From Neckera pumila (taxonomy: Eukaryota; Streptophyta; Bryopsida; Hypnales; Neckeraceae), in assembly GCA_963969595.1 (NCBI GenBank), contig OZ018418.1, positions 4,531,001 to 4,595,000 on the forward strand: DNA of 64,000 nucleotides, given 5' to 3'. The translations under genes were made by a program, and so were the position numbers. This document shows positions 24,431-36,073 of the stretch, piece by piece (the stretch's first letter is position 1; the number at the start of each line of letters is the position of its first letter). The notes beneath the pieces were generated by a model. It saw nothing but the letters and a program-made list of their open reading frames with translations, was not told the origin of the DNA and ran no database searches.

Positions 24431-27400
24431 CTCTTATCAATTAGGAAATGGGCATGTGTACATAAACAATGTCAATAGAATGCAGAGAGAGGTGCCTCTT
24501 TAACCTTCAAAATCTCTTTCCAACTTCAAAATTTCTCAAAATATACGGAAACAAAAAATGAAGGAGAGTAAGTCAATGTCTTTGGAGGCGTGCGAAGAGT
24601 TATTCAATGGAAGTGGGCCTTTCAAGCATTCTCGGTGCAAAGATATCTTGAGAAGAAGGGTGAAGGTGAAAGCAATGGAGGCAGCAAAGATCAATTTGTA
24701 AATTTCAAGCCATGGTTAAATAATTTATGTATATGAAAGAAATCATGTGATTACTATAAATAGATTAGTCACTTTAGTTAATGAAATTGACATTCTTATA
24801 AATAAGTATAATAAGCAAAGTAGGCTTCTCCACTTGTATAGAAGTGAGAGTTTTGAAGTAAATTTCTTCTATTTTATGTAAATTTTTCTTTTTGTCCCAT
24901 GCAAATTAGGCATTGCAATTTGAAGTGTTTTTTTTTTTTTGAATTTTGTTTCAACTACTATTTGTTCCCCTCAATCCAAGAACTTGTGACCTTGTTCACA
25001 ACCTCAATCTCTTCTAATGAATTTACAGAAAATGAAGATAATGATAAAAAAACTCATAATGGAGGACAATTATACAACATGGAAATAAATGTGATGAAGA
25101 AAAGATGTGATGAAGGACAAAAGTGTAATGACAAAAAATAATTAATATTCAATGAAGAAAGAAGTTTTACAAAATCCGAATTGGTAGAAATTTCTGAAAT
25201 TTTTTCCACATCATCTCAAACTAGTGTACTACAAGATCCTACAATTACATGTGTCCAAAAAATGTTTGTTTTCCTAAAATTTGGTTCTTATACTAGAAAT
25301 GGCAATTTTGGAGCATTTATGATGAAAACATAGTCAAAACCTCTAGAGATTAATTTTCAAAATTTACCTACTAAGAGATGCAAAATCCACTTTCCTAATT
25401 TTGTAATTCTACTATTTCAATAGTTATATGTCACAATTCAACAAAACATAAGAAACTCTTTTTTCAGAGTAATGTCTCCAACATCCTCATTGCTAATTTT
25501 AGTAAATCCCACTATTGTTGGATACTAAAGTAATTGACATTTTCAACCCATTAGCTTGCTTCTTGACTTAACCCCTAAAGTCCCAAGGCCATTTTCCTAT
25601 CAAAAATCACTCAAAACTACTACTTTTGTTGCGTTCATCCAGGAAGTCAAAAAAATATTTTTCTTAGAATCAAACCGCAGGATCTTATACTACACTTTTC
25701 TCAAATCATGAGCTAAAAATTTCATGATGTTTGACTATACAGATTGAAAGATATCAGCATTCAAAGTGAAAGAAACATTTTTTTCAATAAGATGCTTTGG
25801 TTGCCCACAAACCAAGAAACTCTATAACTTTCACATCATTAATGCAAATGGAATGAATCAAAGCTTCTTATTTAGACAAAAATATAATCTATTAGAAAAA
25901 AATAATTAAAAAATTTATATCAAACTTTTGTGGATCTTTTTTGCTGCTTGGTCTCCCTTGTTTTGAAGTTATTGTAGCATAACTTTTGCTCTCGGGCATC
26001 GATTGAAATAAAAATTACATTCCCCAAAAGATAATACGTTTTTCTATCTTATGGAAATTTTTTTGAAAGTTTCACCAAAAATTGAGCTCATGGGAACCTG
26101 CTCGAAATCCATTTTGTCCCCCTAAGGGACAATGGGACTTTAGGGGTTAACCCTTTGGGGCCGTATGCTTTCCAATGTTTTTTAGTCTAAATTTTACTTA
26201 GGTTTTTAGCATTTGTTTCAAATGTCAAATTGACAATTTGACTGTATTGATGTAAACTATATTAACTGATATTATATATGCAAAATTTTGGAACCAATGG
26301 GCTTAGAATAGATATTGCATCTGTTAAGTGGAAGGTGTGCCTTTCTTAAATCTACGAAGGCATTTTTTGCCACCTTAGGCCCTAAGGGGTTAGGCTAGAA
26401 ACACCTAAAAGCAATACTTTTTCTAATTCCATTATCTCAAAAGTCAAAGGACTAAAAATTTGATGAGATCATTAATAAAATCAAGAGAAATACAACCCAA
26501 GTGGTTTTATAATTTTCCCAACATTCTAGTAATATTTTAGATATTTGAAAACAAATGATAGCCTTTACAAAATACTAAACTCAACTTCAATAAATACCCT
26601 TGAAGATCAAAATGTCTCAACTTCTCATCAGTTGCTTTTAAAAAGTTGTGGTTTTGAGTCACATAAATGTTCATTCAAGGCCATTTTTCAAATGTTGAAG
26701 AATAAAAAATGTTGCAATCAGATGTTTCCACCGTGCATAGAAAAAAATGCTGGACTAGCATTTTTCTAGAATTGCTTTATAGAAATTAGTGCAACATGCT
26801 ACCTAAGTTATTAGGATTTAGTGCAATATGCTAGCTCCAAGACAAGCGGACGTCAATTTTGGCTACGTTGATAGTGAGTAGTATATAAAAAAATAGAAAA
26901 GATAGGATTTTGTAAATTTTAAAGGATTACTGGAAGTACTATAATACAAAACTTACAAAATAGATGCTAATTTTAATGTAGAGAAAGTTGCACATTGGCT
27001 ACCAAATTCTATTGTTTGTTGCAGTCTCGACTAAAATCTAATTTTTTCAAGAATTTTTTCCAATGCACTTTTAGCTACTGAAATTTTTTAGTAGCAATGG
27101 AGCGAAATTTAGCCACTTCTGTGAACGCTGATGCTGGTCTACATGTATTTTAGATTTCCAAAAAAATAATAGCATCACAAAAAAAGTTAAGTTTGCACCC
27201 GCCTATGAGTGGGAATGAAATAAAGGGTTTAGGCAGGGAGGACCTTCACAAGTTGACCGTAACGACCAGTCCCATCTAGCAAAAGAAAACTCAACATATA
27301 AGCAAAGCGACTGAAGAAGAAACAACAAAAATTTATGACAAAATGAGAGGCAAGGTGTAGGTGTGGCAGGTCTGTTGCTACACAGAAGTACGGAACAAGC

Positions 27401-27514
27401 TGAAGAGTATAATCTATTTCCAAAGAAATACTACAACTGCCAAACCAATCACCTGACTGACTAATCATTCAGAACTTAAAAGACAATTTCTTAAGGTCTC
27501 ACATTGGCTGTCGA
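24431..27514. other. No gene; 3' flank of the GRAS gene at the right
   Basis: AT-rich. AACCCCTAAAGTCCC near 25570 is matched in inverted orientation by GGGACTTTAGGGGTTAACCC near 26130, with a similar CCCTAAGGGGTTAGG near 26390, hinting at an old inverted-repeat element. The last ~300 bp should be 3' untranslated region of the minus-strand GRAS gene. I could not fix a polyadenylation signal. Confidence 0.45.
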
Positions 27515-30061
27515 TTAGCAGATCCATGAAGAGGCAGCCAAAAGGGGTCTCCCCTGCCACCCAAGTAGGAGGCTTCCCTGATCGGGGGTGACTGTAAACC
27601 CTCGTCTAGTAGAAATTTGAGAAACAAGTTTTTCAGCCTGGAAAAGTGAAGCTTCACTTAAAGGGCGGGGACTGAAACCAGCCGCAAGCATTCGCTTCCT
27701 CCACTGTTCTAATCTCTCGTGGCGCTCAACCCGTGCCACACCGTCACAAGCCACAATATTCATGATCTCTGGTGCAAGTAGATGACTCTCAATGCTTGAG
27801 TTCACAGATGAGTCTGCACCAGCATCAAGTGAGCTTGTAAGAGAGTCAAACAGAAACATGTAGTACTGCAAAGCCTCCGAGAAGCGCTGCTGGAAGAATG
27901 GACCACTGTGGTTTGCCTCCTGCTCCACAACAGTGACAACTTTTGGACGGGCCTTGAACACAGACTTTAAAACAGTTGATAAACCACTCGACGTCTCTCC
28001 ATCCAAAAGCTCGTGGAGACTGAAGATGAAGTTACCAGCAACTGCTTCATGGTCCCTCAGCCCCAGCATGCAGACATCAAGGCATTCAGGTCTGGTGACA
28101 ACTGCCTGAAACTCAAGGGCAATGTTCATCATCCGAGCGAAGTGGCCAAGATTTGCTCCAGTTGCAAGAATTTCGTCCGCCCGAGTTCCTACAGCAGTCA
28201 ACCGTACCGTGGGAACCAATTTTCCAGCAGCCCTTAAGCTCGCTATGTCTTGAAGGAAAGACGCCCACTGAGCACCTGCACCCATCTGAAAGTCAATGAC
28301 ATGCAATGCTTCTTCTCCATCTAAAGCCTCCAATATCGCTTGATTGGCAGTGAAGTGTGCAAACTTCGGGTACGGTGAGACTTCGCAGAACTGAACATAA
28401 GCTTTGATTTTGAGAAACTCTTCAATTGGCGACAATGTTCGAATCTCTGAAAACTGTACCGCAAAGTTCTCAGAACCCATAAGTCGTGTTACCAGGGCTT
28501 GACGAAAGTGATGAGCAACCCGATGGATTGATTTTTCCCTCGTAAGGGAGATGTGCTGATTGAGCCGCGCCAATATCGCTTTAGCCATCTCTGCATTACC
28601 AATATCCACAGCCTCAGCTGCCCGCAATAAAAGATTTATGACGGCTAGTCCCCCTTCGCAAATGACCCCTCCGTCCATCTGACCAGTGTCCAGATTCACA
28701 TCCTCAGGCTTTCGCTGGCTTCTTGCGTATAGAAGGCTACCACCAGCCTGCGTAGAGTTCCTTGTGTAAAGCACAGGTTCAGAAGAAAGTTGAGACAATG
28801 AACCACTGGAACGAATTTTCGATGCTTCAGGCTTCCATTCACCAGTTGCAATAGAGCTGCTGTTCTCAGCACCAAACTGGTGACGCTGGAAAGACTTCGT
28901 CTCTGTATTCCAGGATCGTTGCCGATAAAGGCGACAGTCAGGGGACATCACTGAAGGGATTAGCATCTGTTGATGTAGAGAATCGCTAGAGAATAACGAC
29001 GAAAATGACTCTTGTAAGAGACTGCTCTGCCCAAACTCTTTGTCAGTTTCTTGGTGATAATAAATTGAGGAAAGGGATGGCAAGTTTACATATGAAGCAT
29101 GAACAGATGATGGTGAAGATGACAGACTGTCGTCCATGGCAACCAGTCCTTCATCCATCACCGAACTAGATTGACGCACTGAATAAGTGTGTCGCTGAGA
29201 AACCTGACCTTCAGGCATCGATGTTCCAACAAGAAGGCACTGACCGAAGTACTCCTCTGTGGCTGACGCAGTCGGAGACAATGGCATAGTACCAACAGTG
29301 AAACTTGGAGCGGACATCGAATGCCCACGAGTTTCATCCATGCTTGCGATTGGGGTGGCAATCGTAGAAGGAACAAACACCTCATTGCGCTTGGATGGGG
29401 TGAGTAAAATACTTCGCAAGTGAGAAGGAAGAGAGAGAGAAATAGGGAGGGTTGAATAAGTATGTAAGAAGTTAGGTTCAGAATTTGGTGGAAAGGAAGG
29501 AGAAAAAGAGATACGCGACTGAATAGGTAATGACAAACTGTTTCCAGCAATGTGATCATGTACAATCTGTCCATTCAGTGAATTGGGACCAAGAGGGTAC
29601 TCGGATTGATGTCTGTTAGAACTCCACGAATCTTGCCCAAAGATCAAAGAATCCATGGCTGTTGAGCCCTGAGTAGATTGTACCGTTCCTTGCCCATACG
29701 TCTGACCATCACCCATAAGCCACTTCACAATCGTTGGATCGGCTGCCTGCGAGAGCAACATACTTTCGAGGTCTTCAATGTGCTGCCTAGGAACTCCAAC
29801 CTCCACAAGTGCACTTAGAACAGTATTCTCCTGCTGGGACAAAGCGGATGGCACTGCAATCGACCCTGCAGGGACGACATCTAACCACCACTGCTCTTCC
29901 ATGACTTTTATTTGATTATTCCCTGTATTATCCAAGACGCTCCCTCCTCCATCACTACTACTGCAAGCATTGATTACCATGCTGCTCTCCGTCGGCAACT
30001 TAAGGAGCTCTTCGATCACCCCACTGGCGATTGTGAAGGTACAACCCTGACGTACCTGCAT
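27515..30061 (-). CDS. GRAS-family transcription regulator, HAM/SCL6 type
   Basis: Uninterrupted 848-codon frame ending in TAA. The C-terminal ~380 residues (from about 470) form a complete GRAS domain: leucine-rich region with AAEAVDIGNAEMAKAILARL; the VHIID motif as LHVIDFQMGAGAQW near residue 587; then NFIFSLHELLDG; VVTVVEQEANHSGPFFQQRF with YYMFLFDSL; and a SAW end with W835 and W846. ILARLNQ, encoded by the miR171 site, is the hallmark of HAM (SCL6/22/27) members, nuclear regulators that maintain shoot meristem cells and partner WUSCHEL-type proteins in angiosperms. The N-terminal half is long, Ser/Thr/Gln-rich and probably disordered, with an EEQWWLDVVP segment near residue 55. The start is uncertain: ATG 30061 lies within TTTTATGCAG, a good 3' splice site, so the true N terminus may come from an upstream exon, or from Met28. 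Confidence 0.96.
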   Translation of the reverse strand: MQVRQGCTFTIASGVIEELLKLPTESSMVINACSSSDGGGSVLDNTGNNQIKVMEEQWWLDVVPAGSIAVPSALSQQENTVLSALVEVGVPRQHIEDLESMLLSQAADPTIVKWLMGDGQTYGQGTVQSTQGSTAMDSLIFGQDSWSSNRHQSEYPLGPNSLNGQIVHDHIAGNSLSLPIQSRISFSPSFPPNSEPNFLHTYSTLPISLSLPSHLRSILLTPSKRNEVFVPSTIATPIASMDETRGHSMSAPSFTVGTMPLSPTASATEEYFGQCLLVGTSMPEGQVSQRHTYSVRQSSSVMDEGLVAMDDSLSSSPSSVHASYVNLPSLSSIYYHQETDKEFGQSSLLQESFSSLFSSDSLHQQMLIPSVMSPDCRLYRQRSWNTETKSFQRHQFGAENSSSIATGEWKPEASKIRSSGSLSQLSSEPVLYTRNSTQAGGSLLYARSQRKPEDVNLDTGQMDGGVICEGGLAVINLLLRAAEAVDIGNAEMAKAILARLNQHISLTREKSIHRVAHHFRQALVTRLMGSENFAVQFSEIRTLSPIEEFLKIKAYVQFCEVSPYPKFAHFTANQAILEALDGEEALHVIDFQMGAGAQWASFLQDIASLRAAGKLVPTVRLTAVGTRADEILATGANLGHFARMMNIALEFQAVVTRPECLDVCMLGLRDHEAVAGNFIFSLHELLDGETSSGLSTVLKSVFKARPKVVTVVEQEANHSGPFFQQRFSEALQYYMFLFDSLTSSLDAGADSSVNSSIESHLLAPEIMNIVACDGVARVERHERLEQWRKRMLAAGFSPRPLSEASLFQAEKLVSQISTRRGFTVTPDQGSLLLGWQGRPLLAASSWIC
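28557..28577 (-). promoter_or_regulatory. miR171 target site in the GRAS mRNA
   Basis: The plus strand over these 21 bases reads TGATTGAGCC, then GCGCC, then AATATC, identical to the classic plant miR171a sequence as I know it, so the minus-strand mRNA is fully complementary. It covers codons 495-502 (ILARLNQ) in the first leucine-rich region, the standard position in HAM genes. Pairing without mismatch predicts AGO1 slicing between positions 10 and 11 of the guide. Confidence 0.95.
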
Positions 30062-31250
30062 AAAATAATAAACTGAAGGTGTTGATTCAGGCCTCTTCTG
30101 TCATCCAGCATATTATCGTCTATGAGGTTTAAAAGAGCTTTGACTCGTACTTAGCATTACCCGGACTCCTCATGCCTGATGGATATTCTAGCTTATCATT
30201 CTGAAGTGGTGATATCTACCCTTCGTCCAGCTGGGTCGACGATTGTCTCTACACATTGAAAATTGCAGACCTTGCCAAAACCTCGAAGCTGTTGGATATC
30301 TCACGATGCCAGAGGGCACAGCCCTAAGCAATTACTGGTAGGTCCCCACCCTGAACCGAGCCCACATCACACCCATAATAACCTAGCCATACTGCTTTCA
30401 ATGTAGTGCTTGTAGTGAGCACGTACGATTCCAAAACTCACTCCTGACACCATTTGCAGCAGCAAGTCTCCTGTTATTAAAAAGGAATAAACTGCATTAT
30501 TGCACTGTAGGTATACAGTCATGAGAAAGAACTTGACAAATCGAGTGCGATAGCACTAGGAAGTACCGCAGACACAGGCCGCGATTTCTGCAAGTGGATT
30601 GCCCTAACTTGAACAACACATTGCCAACGTGACATTTATATCGTCCAGTTCCAAGCATATGTTTCCCAGGATCCATGAAAGCAGATAAAATCTTCAACAG
30701 TGCCATTATGTCTGAAGTTTATCCTTGAATAACGCCCGTACTTCATCTTCACCTCCGATTTCTAACGCGAAGGACCAGGTTTCCGTCACAAAACCCCTTA
30801 TACGATAAGCATATTCTTATTTGTCAACGACGAGAACATAAAAAGCACGTCTTTCCGTACACACTGGAACTGCAATAGTTGCCTGCGATGTATTAAATCG
30901 TTACCAAACCTCAGTAGCTTAAAGCAGCTTCGCCCTAAGTAGTCTCTGACTTCTAAAACTGAGAAGCTTCATTAGAATGTCGGAGGTAAAAACTCCCCCA
31001 GCAATCTTAAATCCACCCAAGCGCGAACCTGCCCTAAGAGTTATTAAGAAGGTACTTAAGCTCGTAAGCAACACTAACAGGGATTCTAAAACTCAAGAAT
31101 AATATCTCGGTGCAGGGCCAGCTAAGTAAATTTCCCATAGTAAACTTCTATTTGGCATAGAGATGGAAACATATTCCTAAGAGCACGTGAAGATAGAAAC
31201 TGAGCAGTAGCCCTGTCCAATCAGCCAAACGATGGATGCCAACCACTTAC
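30056..31250 (-). other. Candidate 5' intron / leader of the GRAS gene
   Basis: On the minus strand a strong donor (CCG then GTAAGTGG, cut after 31251) lies 1195 bp upstream of a good acceptor (TTATTTTATGCAG, ending 30056). If this is an intron, the first ATG of the open frame is removed with it. The ATG nearest the donor in the candidate exon (ATGAGTTTAAGC) would not be in frame with the GRAS reading, so the exon would be untranslated or joined elsewhere. No coding domain is seen in the stretch. From 31251 to 31825 I see nothing further except a weak retroelement-like word near 31440. Confidence 0.35.
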
Positions 31251-31825
31251 CGGAGCTTAAACTCATTTCACCTCAACTGATGCGCACACAGAAATCTGGA
31301 CACCAAGAACTTCTCAGCATCAACAGGCAGCTCCTCAACTCCACCCCTGGTTGCAATGCTCTCGGCAAGGTGCTCCAAAGAGCTCCACAACTCCAACCCT
31401 CGCTGCCAAACTCACGACAAGGTGCTCAAAGGAGAGCCTGATACCAAAGTAACTGATGCGAAGGGAACACCAATAGCGTACTCAAAATGATGTCACACTT
31501 AGCAATATTAGATCCCTAAAGCGAGGCGGCAAGAGTACACACAAGCTTGAGGTATACCGCAAAAAAATAAAATAAGGTACACCAGACCTTGACCACACGG
31601 ATTTCTGATCTGGATAACTTCCAGGCGCTCTAATGTGACCCTCTTAGTTTCAATACAAAGAAAAACAGAGTCGGATTTCAACCCAAATGCAAACATGATT
31701 TTCCGATGTATATTTTAATTTCTATGGAACTTTAAAGCATAAACTTAAAAAATAGCCCGGTTCCAAATGCTTCTCCTATCTAGGAATTATTGACATGTTT
31801 CATGAAATATTGCAGGCCGTTAAAT

Positions 31826-32087
31826 CACTAGAAGAAAATTGCGTTGTACCCAACAAAAAGTGGGGTGGATTTTGTTGAGTTCTCCCTTCATAATGTAGAA
31901 ATTTGCATTCTAATACAAAAGTTTGCATTTTACTTGTCATATTTTGTGATGAAACGATGGAATGCAGAATTTTGCGTTACGAAGGGAGAACTCAACAAAA
32001 TCCACCCTATACTTTTTGTTGAGCACAATGCAATTTTTGTCAAATACAACGTTGATTTGACAAATAAAATGCAATTTTCTTCTAGTG
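31826..32087. mobile_element. CACTA-type MITE, 262 bp, with intact ends
   Basis: Perfect 17-bp terminal inverted repeats (CACTAGAAGAAAATTGC at 31826-31842 and its reverse complement at 32071-32087) are flanked on both sides by AAT, a 3-bp target duplication. CACTA ends plus a 3-bp duplication identify the superfamily. The interior has a second inverted repeat: GGGTGGATTTTGTTGAGTTC (from about 31862) against GAACTCAACAAAATCCACCC (to about 32007), so a transcript would fold into one long hairpin. There is no coding capacity. It sits about 1.8 kb upstream of the GRAS start and is related to the element at 21726. Confidence 0.93.
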
Positions 32088-32901
32088 AATCATCTCGTCC
32101 TTTGCTGGCCCGACCGATGTGGCATGCGGGGTCTAAGTTGGGCCCGGCCTGCATGTTGTGGCCTAGAAGACCCACAAAAGAACACATGGACGTTCTCAAA
32201 GGCAAGCCATTCACCTGGTGAACTGGATGCAGATAGGGCCCGCCCAACGCGAAAAAGAAAGGCAACGGAGGAGACCCGACGAGGACACAAGGTGGACGTG
32301 TGTTCTAATCGAGGTTAAACTTAATAAGACGTCATGTGCCCCTCGCTAATCGCTTTTGAGATACGTTGGATGAAGGCGAAATATAATTGTTGAGGTAAGA
32401 CCGTGGTGAGGCTTGCGCAACTGGTGGCCTTCTCTTCATTTGCATTGTTTTTTTGCAAAACCATGTGTTTGCTTGTGTTGCTCGTTTTGTTGCCTTGTGT
32501 AGCGCGCGCTTTGCTGCCTTGTGCTGCGCCGCCATCAACTTTAGAGCTTAGGATTCATGGCGTTGTAGGTTTTGGATGGTGTTGTAGGTGCGCTTCTGCT
32601 TTTGGGCTCCTGCGATTTTTGGGAGCGTGCCGTGCGTTGTCCGTGCTTCCTCGAAGCCAGCCATGCAATTGGATAAGCAGTTCTCGACAACCTTGTGCAC
32701 TTTGTTTCTTTCAATTTTCTTGTGCGTTGTAATAGTTGATTGAGCGGCATTTCTCCATGTGGTTGACAACAGTTCTCTTTTTAGCTTTGTGGTCCTCCTC
32801 CGTGCCGCCACAGGCTCATCGTTGTGGTGTTGAGCACTGCAGGTGTTGAGTGCTTTGATTGTCTAGGTTTCATAGTTTTAGACGGGACATTTGCAAAGGA
32901 G
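32088..32901. other. No supported gene
   Basis: Moderately GC-rich, with several short overlapping open stretches on both strands around 32330-32810. None gives a recognisable protein. It may be the 5' part of the decayed unit that follows. Confidence 0.4.
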
Positions 32902-35900
32902 TCATGTTGTGCTACAGCACTTCAAATTCTGAGGTTGAAGAGGACACGGACATCAATGTAAGCAACGTGCCGGAGTCCAAGGAAGGCAGTGGTGAAAGCG
33001 AGTTATTGTCCCCAGAGTTATAGACACCACGCCCAGGAAGTTTGTGGACGCGAAGTGCGTGACCACAAAGAAGCAGAAAAAAACACCGCCTGGGCAATTG
33101 AAATGCAGGAATGTCCTTCTGTTATATGACCACAAAGGCAATAACTTTTACGCGTACAACAATCCGGACATGGTTCGCGAGCTTGGTCAAGCAGAGTTCA
33201 AAGACATCTTGTGGTTCATTCCCACTGGGCTCGTGAAAAATGTAAGTCGTGCATCCCGTCTTGAGTTCAATCTTTCATTCACCGTCCACTTCTAAGAAAT
33301 CAAGTAGCCCTTAAACAAAGATATGTCTTTTTTTTAAGGTCCAATGCTAAAGATTCCCTTAATATAATCCCAAGTATAATCCCTTGCCACCACCCTCCAT
33401 GTTGCAGCATAAGTCAATTCAATTTTGGACTGCCATCTCGTAAAAATGCTCTTTAGATTTAGGCTTTTTTAGTTCGTTACGGCCGCAGAGTATCCTGCAA
33501 GTAAGTCCTATCCTACGCACAGAGGATTTAGAATTGTGTCCTAATGCTATGCATGCACGGTGTCTTGAATTTTTTGACTGCAATATGTGCTTCATTTCCT
33601 AGTTGTGGTCCACTGAGAAAACACTTTAGTCTCGAACGAGCACAACCCTTTAAAGCAAAGTGCGGTCCAGCAAACTAACTGGGTTTTATGTTTTTGGGAG
33701 TGCAAAAGAAAGTTGGAGATGATGGGAACTTGCATTTATGTAAGAACACTATGAAGCATTCTAGGAAGAAGGCAGCTTGCCTTTATACGGAGCAGGACTA
33801 TGAGAAGCTCACCGTGGAGGCACACGTCTACAATAAGAATCCAAATGCAGAGATAGAAGGGGGAGAGGAAGACGTTTTTTGCATCTATTGCAAAGGGCCA
33901 TGCAAGGACAAGAACCGACTGTCCTGCCTTTGAATGACAGGAGAATGTCTGAAGCACAATGGGACTGAAGGTCTTCCTCAAAATGTATCCAATGTGGAAG
34001 AAGGGTGAAATGGAAGAACTGAAGCGCATTCTGCTAAACCAAGGCATTGCCCTACCTGACATGCAACCTCTGTCAAAGCGCCATTGCAAGGAAGCGGAAA
34101 CATCAGGGACAAGAAGAAATTGAAGTTGACAGTCCAACAAACCACGGTGTAGGACCATTTTGCAAAGGACTTACCAAAAAAGAGAGGAAGAGGCTCCACT
34201 TCAAATCCAAAGACAGCACTTCTTGAAGACGAAATTAAACTGCACGCCCTTGAAAAGAAAAGCAAGAACAATCCGTCACCGTAATCCAAGCATATCACAC
34301 AGCAAATGAGGTCAGGTTCAAATGCATGCCTAGCTCAGGAGACTATGCAGGACTCAGCCAAAGATCCTTCATCTTGAGTGGAGATGAAGACTGTGGCCGA
34401 AAATAGCAGAACAGGACAACGCGAGGTAGACACTTTGGCATAATGACATGGTACTTTCTCCCTTCGAAAGGCTTCGGGTTGAAAGACTTAATAGTTTTGT
34501 CACAATCCACCGATGTGTCCTATGCTATCTTTGAGTGTCCTTCGAGTCCTGCAAAGATCCGTTATTATGCTGATTTCTTGTCAAAACTGTTCATGTTTTT
34601 ATTTTCTAAATAGCCTCCAGGTATTGATGTGCTCTACTGTAGGGAACGAGTATAGTGGAATTGATTGAAGAATTCCAACGTGAAGTTTGGAGGTCCATGA
34701 AGTCTTTTGGCCCAAAGTCATTCAAAACTGGAGGCATAGAAGTGTTTATGAACGAGGGTTTGCCCCAAGCCAAATGTACCTAGCGTTCCGTAATGACTTA
34801 GGTATATATGGCATTGAGAAGGAAGAGGCGACAAGAGATCTGCATGACCTTCAAACTACACGTGCATAACTAACTTCTGATCTTGGACAACATGTAGAGC
34901 CTCTCCAATGAAGAGCAACGCTGGTAGTGGTTGTTGTTGTACTGCATGTTGAAAAATATGCACAGTTGGCAAAAGCCATGGTCCCCCTGGGCTCACACCA
35001 GTGACAAGGTTGATGCCTTTCTACAGCAATGGGTTGCAGATTTGGCTGACAAAGAGTTTTCTCTTGAGAAAGAATGCTCGTAGATTTTGAGAGGGGTGAA
35101 AATTATGATATGGCATGTAGCAGGGAAGACAGAGCCTCTAGCCCACCCATTCCTTGGTGTTACAAGTGAGACACTCCTTAGTATTCCTTGAAATAATGGG
35201 ACACTGAAGCGACTTGCGGGAGCGGTGCAGGATTTCCTACACCATGGATGGGTGTTCTTCCCAGCAATGTACAACAATAATGAGTCCTTTCAGCAGTGCA
35301 AGACTGATCTTCTTGCTCTCTTAAGGTATTTTGGTGAGCAAGACGTGGTGGTCATTAAGGTTTTAGCCTTCCTCCAATGCATGGATTAGCGAGTGGTGCT
35401 TGACATGCAACACACAAGACAGAGGTGTCACTTGGACACTCTTTGGCACGTTGATTAAAGTACTGAGGCAGAGAAGCTCAAGTGCCAAAAGGTTATAGTC
35501 CCTCCTAACTTCTACCACTTCATTATTTGTAAAGGCCATCGTTGTGTGTTTGCAGATGAGGTCTCCTTTATTGCAGGTCAGGCACCTTTATTGCCTTCAT
35601 TGTGAGATAACCTCATTTTTAATCCTAAAGCGCTCTTGTTGTGTTTGTTGCAGGCTTTCCGAAATTGCCTCGCACTCTGTGAAGATGTTGACATGGGATT
35701 GGTCTTCATTGGAGAAACTACCAATGTGCATTCTGTCTTCGAAAGTCTGGAGGTCCTATAGAGCTCTATTAAAGGCATGCAGGACCTTCACATTTTTGCA
35801 TTGCAAGCAGTCTATAGGAATGCAATCCAGGCTTTAAGACTTGACCCACCAAAGTCCAAAGATGCAGGCGACGACATGACCCCAAAGTCAAATCAAGGCC

Positions 35901-36073
35901 TCACAAAGCAGCTGATGGGGGATGTACCAAAGGGAAACTTGAGGATCCAAATCAAGTTGGCATTCCTTCGGGAACTTGATGGCTTCTATGTGCAGGACTT
36001 TGTGCCCACTTATCTAGGTACTGAGGTCCTTGCTCCTTCTAACTTGGCGGCATCCCACTACAAAATACATTAA
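32902..36073 (+). pseudogene. Decayed intron-containing gene, unknown family
   Basis: Plus-strand coding pieces occur in order with breaks. At 32902-33016 an acidic start (MLCYSTSNSEVEEDTD) then shifts frame into KKTPPGQLKCRNVLLLYDHK and VRELGQAEFKDILWFIPTGL up to a strong GTAAGT donor at 33242. At about 33690-33931 comes a Cys-rich end with FCIYCKGPCKDKNRLSC. At about 33980-34130 and 34440-34610 are further short pieces. At 35260-35575 is FQQCKTDLLALLRYFGEQDV with YHFIICKGHRCVFADEV, then, after a TTTGTTGCAG acceptor at about 35655, FRNCLALCEDVDMGLVFIGE and YRNAIQALRLDPPKSKD to TAA 36073. Nonsense codons and shifts are frequent. The plan (exons with plant splice signals) suggests a former host gene or a gene inside a DNA transposon. 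I do not recognise the domains. Confidence 0.45.

Noticed and set aside
29158..29574. Open frame within the GRAS gene (138 codons, minus strand, another frame) and a plus-strand one at 28013-28237
   Set aside because: Shadows of the GRAS coding sequence; no domain of their own.
31434..31446. TGGTATCAGGCTC on the minus strand, resembling an initiator-tRNA-Met primer binding site
   Set aside because: Only a short partial match, with no LTR or internal retroelement coding on either side.
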